From DATKDF01 sp963752045 (GTDB lineage: Bacteria > Acidobacteriota > Vicinamibacteria > Vicinamibacterales > SCN-69-37), in assembly GCA_963752045.1 (NCBI GenBank), contig CAVVWN010000008.1, positions 124,001 through 188,000 of the forward strand: a stretch of DNA of 64,000 nt, given 5' to 3'. Below are positions 45,959-55,300 of the stretch, piece by piece (within the stretch, counting starts at the first letter, position 1; each line of letters begins with the position of its first letter). The position numbers and the translations under genes are program-made. Below the pieces are notes generated by a model. It was given only the letters and a program-made list of their open reading frames with translations, did not search any database and was not told the origin of the DNA.

Positions 45959-46988
45959 GCTCGAAGAGACACTCGCGCTCGCGCGCGTCCGGACGCTGCT
46001 CATCTTCCGCGTGCCCGAAATCGTGTTCTGGGTGTTCGCGTTTCCCATCATTCTCGCCGTCGTGCTGGGCTTCGCGTTCCGGGAGTCGGGGCCGGCCGGC
46101 AGCCCGATTGGCATTCAGCCCGGACCGGGAGACGAGGCGCTGGCCGTGCGCCTCGCGGAGGAACCCGGCGTGGACGTGCGCCGGTTCGCCGATGTCGAGG
46201 CCGCGCGCCTCGCGCTTCGAGGCGGCAGCATCGACGTCCTCGTCGAAGGCGGCGCGCCGCCCGTGCTCCACCTGCATCCGGGCCGGCAGGAGTCTGAAAC
46301 CGCGCGCCTCCGCGTGCTGCGGGCGCTCGAGCTGCCTCCGCCGGCCGAGCGCCCCGAGTCGGCGCGCGTCGAGGCGGTCGACGAGGCCGGGTCACGCTAC
46401 ATCGACTTCCTGATCCCCGGTCTGCTGGGCTTGAACATCTACGGCACCGGCCTCTGGTCGATCGGCTTTGGCGTGGCCGACGCGCGGCAGAAGAAGCTGT
46501 TGCGCCGGTATCTGGTGACGCCGATGCGCAAGTCGTCCTATCTCGCTTCGTTCATGATCTTCAGGCTGCTGTTTCTCACGCTCGAACTGGCGTTGCTCAC
46601 GAGCTTCGGCGTCTGGGTGATGGGCGTTCCGCTCCGAGGCAGCCTCTTCGCGTTCGGTCTCGTCGCGCTCTTCGGCGCCGTGGCATTTGCCGGCGTCGGG
46701 CTGCTTGCCGTTTGCAGGGTGAAGACGATTGAGGGCGCATCCGGCATGATCAACGTCGCCACCATTCCCGTCTGGCTCGGATCGGGTGTGTTCTTCTCGT
46801 ACGAGCGGTTTCCAGAGGCGGTTCATCCGCTCTTCCGGGCGCTGCCGCTCACGCCGCTCAACGACGCGCTGCGCGCCATCATGCTCGACGGCGCCGGCCT
46901 CTCGGGGGTCGTCCCCGAGCTTGCCGTCATCCTGATGTGGGGCGTGCTCAGTTTCGCCCTGGCGCTGCGCCTGTTCAGATGGGACTGA
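45951..46988 (+). CDS. ABC-2-type exporter permease
   Basis: 345 residues: TM1 at about 22-42 (RVPEIVFWVFAFPIILAVVLG), an extracytoplasmic domain (43-160) and five further TM segments (163-345). The pattern IDFLIPGLLGLNIYGTGLWSIGF followed by RRYLVTPMRKSSYLAS is typical of DrrB/ABC-2 permeases. It works with the preceding ATPase; the exported compound is unknown, but the downstream glycosyltransferase-like gene suggests a glycan or lipid. Start ATG 45951 overlaps the ATPase stop, and its own stop overlaps the next start by 10 nt. Confidence 0.88.
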   Translation: MARLEETLALARVRTLLIFRVPEIVFWVFAFPIILAVVLGFAFRESGPAGSPIGIQPGPGDEALAVRLAEEPGVDVRRFADVEAARLALRGGSIDVLVEGGAPPVLHLHPGRQESETARLRVLRALELPPPAERPESARVEAVDEAGSRYIDFLIPGLLGLNIYGTGLWSIGFGVADARQKKLLRRYLVTPMRKSSYLASFMIFRLLFLTLELALLTSFGVWVMGVPLRGSLFAFGLVALFGAVAFAGVGLLAVCRVKTIEGASGMINVATIPVWLGSGVFFSYERFPEAVHPLFRALPLTPLNDALRAIMLDGAGLSGVVPELAVILMWGVLSFALALRLFRWD

Positions 46989-48949
46989 CCATCCTCGTCC
47001 TGCTGGCCGCCTGCGTGCTGCGGGCCTGGCACCTGCTGCTCGTGCGGCTCGTGCGCGGCGAGCCGTCGGAGGTTGCCTGGTGGCTGGCCGCCGTCTTCGG
47101 CCTGCTCCTGGCTGCCCGCGTTGTCGGCCGGCGGCGCCCGACGACCGCGACCGGGGCAGCCGGGCGCTGGCAGTCCTTTGCTGCATCCCTCGACGGCCCG
47201 GCGCTCGCGATGGCGGCCTTCGTGCTGCTGCTCGTCTGGCTGTTCGACCTCGGGTTCGAGCGGGCGGCCTCGGACGGCCGTGAGTACTTCGTCCAGGTGC
47301 GCTCGCTCGTGCTCGACCGCGACCTCGACTTCGCCAACGAGAACGCCGTGTTCGGCGTCCGCGGCACGGCCGGCCTTTACGCGTTTGGCGCGCCCCTGCT
47401 CTGGGCGCCCTTCTTCATCGCCGCGCACCTCTCGCTGAGTCTTCTCAACCTGTTTGGAGCCAGCTTCGCGCTCGAGGGTTTCAGCAACCCGTACCAGCGC
47501 GCGATTGGCCTCGGCACGCTGGTTTACGGCGCGGTCGGCCTCGCGCTGATCTTCCGGATGCTCTCCACCTTCTTCACGCGCGGCCTGGCGGCATTTGCCA
47601 CAATCGCGCTCACGAGCGGCTCCTTCCTCATCTGGTACCTCACGGTCGACAACTCGATGGTGCACGGCGTGTCGATGTTCGCGACGACGCTGTTCCTGTT
47701 CGCGTGGCATCGCGCCGGACGTACGCCGTCGGCCGGGCGATGGCTGGCCATGGGCGCGGCGGCTGGCCTGATGGCGCTCGTGCGCTGGCAGAACGTGCTC
47801 TTTGCCGCCGCGCCGCTCGCGGTTCTGGCCTGGGATGCCATGCGATCCTCGGCCTCGGGCCGGCCTGGCGCGCGCGCCGGCGAGCTCCTTCGACACCTGG
47901 CCATCTTCGCGGCGTCGGCCACGGTCGTGTTCCTCCCGCAACTGTTCTTCTGGAAGGTCGTGCGGGGCGGGTGGTTCGACATGCCATCTGCCGAGCACGG
48001 CATGGGCGCCACGGGCCTGCACGTGGCCGACGTGCTCTTCTCGTCGAACCACGGGCTCCTGTCGTGGTCGCCCGTCGTGTATCTGGCGCTGCCGGGGCTG
48101 CTGCTCTTCGCGCGGCGCGACGCTCGCCTCTTCGTGGCGCTTGCCGCCGGTTTCGCCGCGCAGCTTCTCGTCAACGGCGCCGTGGACGTCTGGTGGGGCG
48201 GGGCGGGCTTTGGCGCCCGCCGGTTCGCCAACTGCGCGCTGGTCTTCGCAATCGGGCTGGCCGCCGCGCTCGACTGGGCCCGCCGGCGACCGCTGGTCGC
48301 GCCGGCCGCCGTGCTCGGAGCGCTGGTCTTGCTCAACGCGTCGGTCATGATCGACGTCAGGCGGGGCCGTCTGCCCGCGTCCGAGGGAATCACCTTCGAC
48401 GCCATGCTCGATTCGGCGTACGAACGCGTCGGCAATCCGTTCGCGTTTCCCATGAACGCCTGGGTGGCCTGGCGGTACGGCGGGGGAGCCGCGCTCTACG
48501 ACCGGCTCGAGGGCCGCACCTTCAACAATCTGCTCATCGACGTTGGCGAGCCGGGCGACGCGCCGTTTCTCACCTCCGGCTGGCACGACCGGGAGCGGGC
48601 GCCCGACGTCTCGTTCCGCTGGTCGGCCGGGATGGCGTCTTCGCTCGTCGTGCCACTCAAGGAGGCCGTCTCCTACCGGCTCGCGCTGCGGTGCGCGCCC
48701 TTCGCTTATCCCGGCGCTCCCGACCAGACGATGGACGTGGTGGTCAACGGCCGGACGGTGACCGTGATTCGGTTGGGGCCCGGGTGGAGTGAACCGGCGG
48801 TGTCGCTCGAACCGGGGATGCTTCGCGCGGGCCTCAACCGGTTCGACTTCCGGTACGGCTACAGCCGCTCGCCGCGCGAGGTGGGTCAGGGCGACGACCC
48901 GCGCGAGCTCGCCGTCGAGTGCGACTGGATCAGGCTGACCCGGGAGTGA
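46979..48949 (+). CDS. Polytopic glycosyltransferase-like membrane protein (GT39/PMT-like)
   Basis: 656 residues from ATG 46979, inside the permease 3' end. About eleven TM segments; between TM2 and TM3 lies an acidic loop with ASDGREYFVQVRSLVLDRDLDF, like the catalytic loop of dolichyl/polyprenyl-phosphate sugar mannosyltransferases, and later STFFTRGLAAF and LVRWQNVLF. The last 150 residues form a soluble domain (RAPDVSFRWSAGMASSLVVP, DQTMDVVVNGRTVTV) that looks like a jelly-roll. The catalytic assignment is tentative. It is translationally coupled to the permease, so it may modify the exported substrate. Confidence 0.7.
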   Translation: MGLTILVLLAACVLRAWHLLLVRLVRGEPSEVAWWLAAVFGLLLAARVVGRRRPTTATGAAGRWQSFAASLDGPALAMAAFVLLLVWLFDLGFERAASDGREYFVQVRSLVLDRDLDFANENAVFGVRGTAGLYAFGAPLLWAPFFIAAHLSLSLLNLFGASFALEGFSNPYQRAIGLGTLVYGAVGLALIFRMLSTFFTRGLAAFATIALTSGSFLIWYLTVDNSMVHGVSMFATTLFLFAWHRAGRTPSAGRWLAMGAAAGLMALVRWQNVLFAAAPLAVLAWDAMRSSASGRPGARAGELLRHLAIFAASATVVFLPQLFFWKVVRGGWFDMPSAEHGMGATGLHVADVLFSSNHGLLSWSPVVYLALPGLLLFARRDARLFVALAAGFAAQLLVNGAVDVWWGGAGFGARRFANCALVFAIGLAAALDWARRRPLVAPAAVLGALVLLNASVMIDVRRGRLPASEGITFDAMLDSAYERVGNPFAFPMNAWVAWRYGGGAALYDRLEGRTFNNLLIDVGEPGDAPFLTSGWHDRERAPDVSFRWSAGMASSLVVPLKEAVSYRLALRCAPFAYPGAPDQTMDVVVNGRTVTVIRLGPGWSEPAVSLEPGMLRAGLNRFDFRYGYSRSPREVGQGDDPRELAVECDWIRLTRE

Positions 48950-48958
48950 AGTCTGCCC

Positions 48959-48982
48959 GGGCCGGCTGAAGCCGGCCCCTCC
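48959..48982. repeat. GC-rich palindrome of the GGCTGAAGCC family, copy C
   Basis: GGGCCGGC-TGAA-GCCGGCCC hairpin (48959-48978) with trailing CTCC, 9 nt after the glycosyltransferase-like stop. Same loop and trailing sequence as the copies at 1-20 and 38708-38732. Confidence 0.6.
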
Positions 48983-49001
48983 GGCTGTCGGCCCGCAAAA
49001 G

Positions 49002-49036
49002 AAAAGAGCGGGGATCCAGGGGACCCCCGCTCTTTT
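49002..49036. terminator. Bidirectional intrinsic terminator
   Basis: Arms AAAAGAGCGGGG (49002-49013) and CCCCGCTCTTTT (49025-49036) pair over 12 bp around an 11-nt loop, giving an A run before and a T run after. It separates the plus-strand ABC/glycosyltransferase operon from the minus-strand TonB receptor gene and can serve both. Confidence 0.85.
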
Positions 49037-49044
49037 GTCGTCGT

Positions 49045-49076
49045 CGGCGGTCCGGATGTCGCCATCCGGACCGCCG
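49045..49076 (-). terminator. 14-bp hairpin after the TonB receptor gene
   Basis: Perfect 14-bp inverted repeat (CGGCGGTCCGGATG at 49045-49058, complement at 49063-49076; loop TCGC) starting 14 nt after the receptor stop. Without a T run it is a likely RNA-stabilising hairpin or first part of a tandem terminator with 49002-49036. Confidence 0.6.
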
Positions 49077-49089
49077 CATGTCTGTGAGC

Positions 49090-52062
49090 TTAGAAGCCCA
49101 CGCGGAAGCCGATGAAGAACCGCCGCGGATCCAGGAACCGGAGCGGCTCCTGGTAGGAGACGCCGCCGGTGCCTGCGAGCACGTCCTGCAGGCGGGTGGC
49201 GTCCTGGGTGTTCGTCAAGTTGAAGATGTCGACGAACGCCTCGACGCGCGCCTGCTGGACGCGCAGCACGTACTGCACGCGCACGTCAATCTGGCCCCAC
49301 GACGGGTTGGTGAGCGAGCCCACCGCATCTTCGGCGAGCCACCGCTGCGAGACGCCGTTGAACTCGTACGGAACGCTCACCCGGTACGGGAGGTTCCGGC
49401 CGGATGCGGCGAACGTCTTGCTCGCGATCGTGCCCGAGTTCCAGCGGTAGCCGAAGCCGAGCTGGAGCCCGAAGTCGAAGTCGTACGATCCGCCCATCTT
49501 GAAGAGGTGACGAATCGAACCCGGCTGCTTTCCGTACTGGTTCGGCGCGCGCGGATCCAGCCAGAGCACGTCGCCCTGGAAGTCGGCGTTCGAGTCGGAG
49601 TTCGAGTTGCCCATCGCGTCGTTGAACGTGTAGGAGAGGAGCCCCTGCCAGCTGTTGGAGTAGCGCTTGCGGAGCACGAACTCCACGCCGTCGTAGTCGC
49701 GGGCGCCGCCTTCGAGCGTGGCGATGAAGAAGTTCGCCTGCGGGAACTCCGTGTACCCGAAGTAGCCCGGCCCGAGGTACAGCGAGCCTGGCGCGTTCGG
49801 ATCACCCGGGTACTGGTCGCTGTAGAGGTGGTGGTCGTAGTCCTCCAGGATGTCGCGGGTGTTGCGGTGGCTGTAGGTCACTTCCGCGCTCATGTTCCGC
49901 CCGAGGTCGACCTCGTAGCCGACCGAGTAGTCGTCGGTGTAGGGCGTCTTGGTCGTGGGCGCGAAGAACGCGTCCTGCGATACCGAACCACCGCGCGTGC
50001 GGTAGTTCACCCACTCGCCGAGCGCGTAGACCTGCTCTTCGCGCACGCGGCCGCTGATGCTGCCGGCGAACGCGGTCATGTTGGTGCGGACCGGGTCGTA
50101 GTAGCGACCGTAGAAGGCGAAGACCTTCTGGCGTCCGTTGCCGGTCAGATCGTACACGGCGCTCAGGCGCGGCGCCCAGGCCCAGTCGAACGTGAAGATC
50201 TTGGTGCCTTCACTCGCATAGTGCGCCCACCGCTCGGTGCGCACGCCCAGATTGAGCGTGAGCTGGGAAATCCGCCACGTATCCTGGGCGAAGAAGCTGG
50301 CGCCGTCGGCCTTGAAGTCCTGCGCGCCGTCCTGCACCTGCGCGATGCGGTAGTAGTTGATCTGGTTGTTCGGGTTGCCGGACGTGCTGCTGTAGTTGAG
50401 CGCCACGCCGAGCTCGCCGGCTGCAATCGTCCCGTCCTGGTTCAGATCGAACGCCTGGTAGAACGCGTTCCGGTTGGGGAGCCCGTTCACCGTGGCGATG
50501 AACCCGTTGTAGTCGCTCGTATTGGTCGGGTCGAACCGCAGGCTGCCGCTGTAGGAGCCCGTGGCCGCCTGGAGCGCCGTGATGCCGGCGAGATCGGTCA
50601 CAAACGAGGTGTAGAGCGCGCCGCCAACCGTCGTGGAGTTCAGGAACCGGCCGTAGCGGTTGAACTCGAACCCGCCCTTGATGGTGTGCTGACCCACGAG
50701 GTACTGCAGCGAGGCGCTGACACCGCGCGTGCTGCGAATGTCCTCGTTGTCCGTGCCGAAGCCGCCGCGCTGCTCGTCTGCGAGCGTGCGGACGGCGCCC
50801 GACGCGTACTTGATGCTGTTCGAGGCTTCGCGAATCACCGCGAGGTCCGTCACCTCACCATCGTGCTCGGTGTACGAGATGTCGAAGAGCGCCGTGCCCC
50901 AGAGCCGCTGATAGCTCAGGCCCCAGCGGTTGCCGCCCTGCGTGCGCGACCGGTCCTGCGCGTTCGTGATGGTCCGCTCGATCCGGCCCGAGATGTCGCT
51001 CGGGTCGTTCAGGAAGATGAACGACAGCGTGTCGTTGCTCGTGGGCGTGTAGGTGCCCTTCGCGTACCACTGGTCCTGGTTGTTGTCGACCGTCCGCAGG
51101 AACTGGTTCGTGTCGAGCGCGGTCACGTCGTCGGTCCGCGAGAGACGCCGGTAGCTGCCGAAGAACCACGCCTTGTCGCGCACGATTGGCCCGCCAATCG
51201 TGAACGCCGTGTCGTAGGTCGAGAAGACGTCGGCCTCCGAGTTGATGTTCTCGGACTGGAGGCTGTCGTTCTGGAAGAAGTAATTCGCCGAGCCGTGGAA
51301 CGTGTTGCTGCCCGACTTGGTGACGACGTTCGTCAGCAGGCCGGCCGCACCGACGTATTCAGCCGGGATGGCGCCCGTGAGCACCTTCTGTTCCTGGATG
51401 ATCTCGGTGTTCAGGTTGGCGCCGAACGTGCCCGTCTGTCCGTCGGTCACGTTGATGCCGTTGAAGTAGTAGAAGTTGTCCGTCGACACACCGGTGTTGC
51501 CGCCAATGTCGCTGTAGTTGATGCCCGACTTCGACGCCGGGTTGCCCGCCTGCTTCGGGTCGTCGGGCAGGACGCCCGGGACGAGCTGCAGGTAGCTCTG
51601 GTAGCTCCGGCCGGTGGGCAGCGACTCGGTCAGCTGCAGCGTGATGTCCGCGCCGCGCGTGGCCGTCGTGGTGTCGACAAGCGGCGTTTCCGCGCGCACC
51701 TGCACCTGCTCGCTCACGCCGCCCACGGTCAGCGTGACGCTGAGCGAGGTGACCTGGCCCGAGCGGACGAGAACGTTCTCGTATCGGTTCGAGTTGAAAC
51801 CCGTGATCGATGACGTGACGATATAGCGCTCCGACGGCTGCAGAGCCGGAATCACGGCCCGGCCCGTGGCGTCGGTGACCGCCGTGCGTTTGGTCGTGCT
51901 GTCTGCGGCCTCGGCCGAGACAAGAACGCCCGGGATGGCCGAACCGCTCGAGTCGAGGACCACGATTTCAATGGTGCCGGTCCCGACGACCTGAGCGTTG
52001 GCAGTGCGCGCGCCCACCAGCGCGAGCAACATGCCGAGTGCAACGATAGAGCCTCGCTTCAT
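49090..52062 (-). CDS. TonB-dependent receptor, Oar-like, with carboxypeptidase-regulatory domain
   Basis: 990 residues: signal peptide (MKRGSIVALGMLLALVGARTANA), a carboxypeptidase-regulatory-like beta-sandwich (about 28-110; DSSGSAIPGVLVSAEAADS), a plug domain (120-240; DNFYYFNGINVTDGQTG) and a 22-strand-type barrel ending in aromatic RFFIGFRVGF. No TonB box was identified. Such acidobacterial proteins take up or bind large substrates such as glycans or peptides. Strong GGAGG at 6 nt before ATG 52060-52062. The gene is divergent from a second receptor and followed by two hairpins. Confidence 0.92.
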   Translation of the reverse strand: MKRGSIVALGMLLALVGARTANAQVVGTGTIEIVVLDSSGSAIPGVLVSAEAADSTTKRTAVTDATGRAVIPALQPSERYIVTSSITGFNSNRYENVLVRSGQVTSLSVTLTVGGVSEQVQVRAETPLVDTTTATRGADITLQLTESLPTGRSYQSYLQLVPGVLPDDPKQAGNPASKSGINYSDIGGNTGVSTDNFYYFNGINVTDGQTGTFGANLNTEIIQEQKVLTGAIPAEYVGAAGLLTNVVTKSGSNTFHGSANYFFQNDSLQSENINSEADVFSTYDTAFTIGGPIVRDKAWFFGSYRRLSRTDDVTALDTNQFLRTVDNNQDQWYAKGTYTPTSNDTLSFIFLNDPSDISGRIERTITNAQDRSRTQGGNRWGLSYQRLWGTALFDISYTEHDGEVTDLAVIREASNSIKYASGAVRTLADEQRGGFGTDNEDIRSTRGVSASLQYLVGQHTIKGGFEFNRYGRFLNSTTVGGALYTSFVTDLAGITALQAATGSYSGSLRFDPTNTSDYNGFIATVNGLPNRNAFYQAFDLNQDGTIAAGELGVALNYSSTSGNPNNQINYYRIAQVQDGAQDFKADGASFFAQDTWRISQLTLNLGVRTERWAHYASEGTKIFTFDWAWAPRLSAVYDLTGNGRQKVFAFYGRYYDPVRTNMTAFAGSISGRVREEQVYALGEWVNYRTRGGSVSQDAFFAPTTKTPYTDDYSVGYEVDLGRNMSAEVTYSHRNTRDILEDYDHHLYSDQYPGDPNAPGSLYLGPGYFGYTEFPQANFFIATLEGGARDYDGVEFVLRKRYSNSWQGLLSYTFNDAMGNSNSDSNADFQGDVLWLDPRAPNQYGKQPGSIRHLFKMGGSYDFDFGLQLGFGYRWNSGTIASKTFAASGRNLPYRVSVPYEFNGVSQRWLAEDAVGSLTNPSWGQIDVRVQYVLRVQQARVEAFVDIFNLTNTQDATRLQDVLAGTGGVSYQEPLRFLDPRRFFIGFRVGF

Positions 52063-52369
52063 TCAATCCTCCTGGTCCATACACAGAGGTATGCGACCAC
52101 GTGCCTAGCAACGTTCGTTAACGATTAGAAGAAACCGAAACCGAACAAGTTTACGCGAACGTTGCCCTTTCAGCCAGATCCATATGGGGTCGCCATTGTC
52201 AGGAATTCGCGGAGATTGCACAGTTCTGCACGCCCACGGTCGAAACTGTCCACTATTGAGGTCGGTTTTCTCGATTGGGGGCTCGGGTGGCCCGCGCTGG
52301 GACGGGGATAGCCACATCAGCTAACATCAGCCCCAAACTCGGACCTGGCTCCCCACCAGAGGTACCCCG
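52063..52369. promoter_or_regulatory. Divergent promoter region of the two TonB receptors
   Basis: 307 bp without a gene, poorer in GC than its surroundings in 52108-52170. It contains the interrupted palindrome GCAACGTTCG (52108-52117) and CGAACGTTGC (52156-52165), whose AACGTT cores resemble LacI-type operators, plus CGTTAACG next to the first half. The site lies 46 bp before the minus-strand receptor start. I see no equally clear element before the plus-strand receptor. Confidence 0.45.
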
Positions 52370-55300
52370 ATGACTTGCAAGGGTGTGCTGTCCGCGTGTG
52401 TCTTTGCCGTCCTCGCTTTGGTCTCCTGGAGCGGTTCCGCGCTCGCCCAGATGGGGCCCACGGCGTCGATCACCGGGGTCGTCGTCGACGCCCAGGGCGG
52501 GGGTGTGCCGGGCGCGTCGGTGGTCGCTGTCAGCGAAGCCACGAGCGATCGCTACGAGGTCGTGTCGCAGGCGGCGGGTGCGTTCACGATTCCCGCCATC
52601 AGGCCGGCGTCCTACACCGTCACGGTCATGCTCCAGGGCTTCAAGAAGGCCGAGATCACAGGCATCGTCGCCTCGTCGGGCAATCCGGCGTCGGTCAGAC
52701 TGGTGCTGGAAGTCGGCGCGCTCGAGGAGACCGTCGTCGTTCGAGGCTCAGCTGAGACTATTCAGCGGCAGTCTGCCGCCGTATCCGGCTCCTTCGACCA
52801 GGCGCAGATCGACCGCCTGCCTCTGCCCAATCGCAACCTGCTCGACCTGGTGACGACGCTGCCCGGCGTCAGCACGCCGGCCGGCAACCGCAACTCGACC
52901 ATCAACGGGCTCCCGCAGGGCACGATCAACATCACGCTCGACGGCGTCAACGTGCAGGACAACGCCAACAGGACGAACGACGGCTTCTTCGCGATGATCG
53001 CTCCGCGAGTCGACGCAGTCGAGGAAGTGACGGTCAGCTCGGCCGCGCAGGGCGCGGACCGATCGGGACACGGCGCCGTACAAGTGCGGTTCGTCACTCG
53101 CTCCGGTGGCAACACGCTCCAGGGCAGTCTGTACTACTACTTCCGGAACGACGCGCTCAACGCCAACACCTGGTTCAACGAGCGCGATGGCGTCGAGAAA
53201 CCCGACCTGCTGCTGAGCGAGGGCGGAGGTCGGCTGGGCGGGCCGTTCGTCATCCCGGGCCTCTACGACGGCCGCGACCGCCTGTTCTTCTTCGGGCATT
53301 TCGAGGAGTCCCGGCAGCCCGACGAAGTGCCACGCACGCGCACGATTCTCTCGGCCGAAGCCCAGGCTGGCCGGTTCCGGTATCTCACGACGGGCGGCGT
53401 GAACGAGGTGAACCTGTTCGACTTGGCCGCGTCAGGGGGGCACCTCGCGACGGTCGACCCGACGATCGCCCGCCTGCTGGCCGACATCCGTCACGCGACA
53501 ACGCTCTCTGGCGCCGTGACCGATCTCGCCGACCCGAACCTGCGACGTTATCTGTGGAACGTCGATCGAGTCGTCGGGCGCCGCTTCGCCACCGTGCGGC
53601 TCGACTATAACGCCGCTCTGCGCCATCGGTTGAGCGGCGTCTTCAGCTACCAGCACTTCCGCTCCGATCCGGACACCATCAACTCCTGGGAGCCTGTCTT
53701 CCCGGAGTTTCCAGCCCAGGCGTCGCAGTTCGTGCCGCGGACGACGACGTCGATCACGCTGCGTTCGACCGTGGGGCAGGCCGTTAACGAGGCGCGGTTC
53801 GGGTATGGCTATGCCAAATCGCATTTCGGGCACGGGCTCGACGTGGCCGACTTCCGAGGTCCCGTGGCCGATCAGGCTGGCTTCAAGCTGAACCTCGCCG
53901 GCGCGGGCATCAGCAGCCCTGCAGGCCTCGTCACCGTCAGCGAGCGCTCGCCGAAGACGCTGCTCGTCGAAGACACGGTCAGCTGGACCAGCGGCTCGCA
54001 TGCCTTCACGGCCGGCGGGTCGTTCTCGCAGACCGACGGCATCTTCACGAGGCAGGACCTCGTGCCAACCGTGTTCTTCGGATTGCTTCCGTCCGATCCG
54101 GCCACGGCACTGTTCACACCGGCCGCGTTTCCGGGCTCATCGAACGCCGACCGGTCGCGGGCCCAGAACCTCTACGCGCAGCTCGTCGGTCGCGTCAACG
54201 TCATCCAGGCCGGTGCGCGCATACCGCCCGACGGCAGGGAGTACGTCTACCTCGGCGAGACGACCCAGGCGGCGCGGCTCCGCGACTACGGGTTCTGGAT
54301 TCAGGACGCCTGGCGGCCTCGTCCCGACCTCACGGTCAATCTCGGTCTGCGGTATCAGGTGCAGGGACCGCTCATGTCGGTCAACAGCAGCTACTCCACC
54401 GCCACCCCAGACGACGTATGGGGCGTGTCGGGCCTGGCGCCGACGTGCACGAATCTCAGCCGCGTCACGCCGGAGACGTGCAACCTGTTCCAGCCCGGCC
54501 TGCTGCCGGGCAAGCTGCCGGAGTTCCAGGAGCTCGGCGGCGGCACGAGCCCGTACGCGCTCGACTGGAACAACCTCGCGCCGAGCGTCGGCGTGGCGTG
54601 GACGCCCTCGGCCGATCGCGGCTGGTGGTCCCGATTGCTCGGCCAGCCCGGCGACAGCGTGCTCAGAGGTGGCTGGAGCCGCGCCTTCAACCAGCCAGCC
54701 ATGTTCGACCTGACCACGCGGCTCGACGACAATCCTGGCCTCAGCATCAACGCCAATCGAACGGACGCACTCGGGAACCTGGGCGACGGGCTGCTGCTTC
54801 TGCGCGAGCCTGAACGGCTCGGCCCGCCAGAGTTTCCGTCCGAGCGGATCTATCCGCTCTCGACCACCGACACGGGCATCATGCACATCTTCGACCCGGC
54901 GATCTCGGTGCCCTACGCGGACACGTGGTCGGCGGGCTGGCAGCGCGCGATCGGCCGGAACATGGCCGTCGAGGTCCGCTACGTCGGCACGCGCGCGCGC
55001 GATCTCTGGACCACCTATAACCTGAACGAGACCAACGTCCTCGAGAACGGGTTCCTCGACGAGTTCCGGCTCGCGCAGGCCAACCTCCAGGCGAACATCG
55101 CGAGCGGCCGCGGCGCGAACTTCCGCTACTACGGGTCCGGCACGGGCACGTCGCCGCTGCCGATCTACCTCGCGTACTTCAGCGGACGGTCCGATGCGAC
55201 CAATCCGGCCGCCTACGGCTCGACCAGCTTCACGAGCAGTACCCACATCAACCCGCTGGCCATCGCCAGCCCCGAGGCGTTTCTGGCGGCGAGCCGGCTC

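Noticed and set aside
49078..51813. A 911-codon open frame on the plus strand opposite the TonB receptor gene
   Set aside because: It is a GC-driven antisense shadow (Arg/Val/Glu-rich, no domain), while the minus strand has a complete receptor with signal peptide and motifs.
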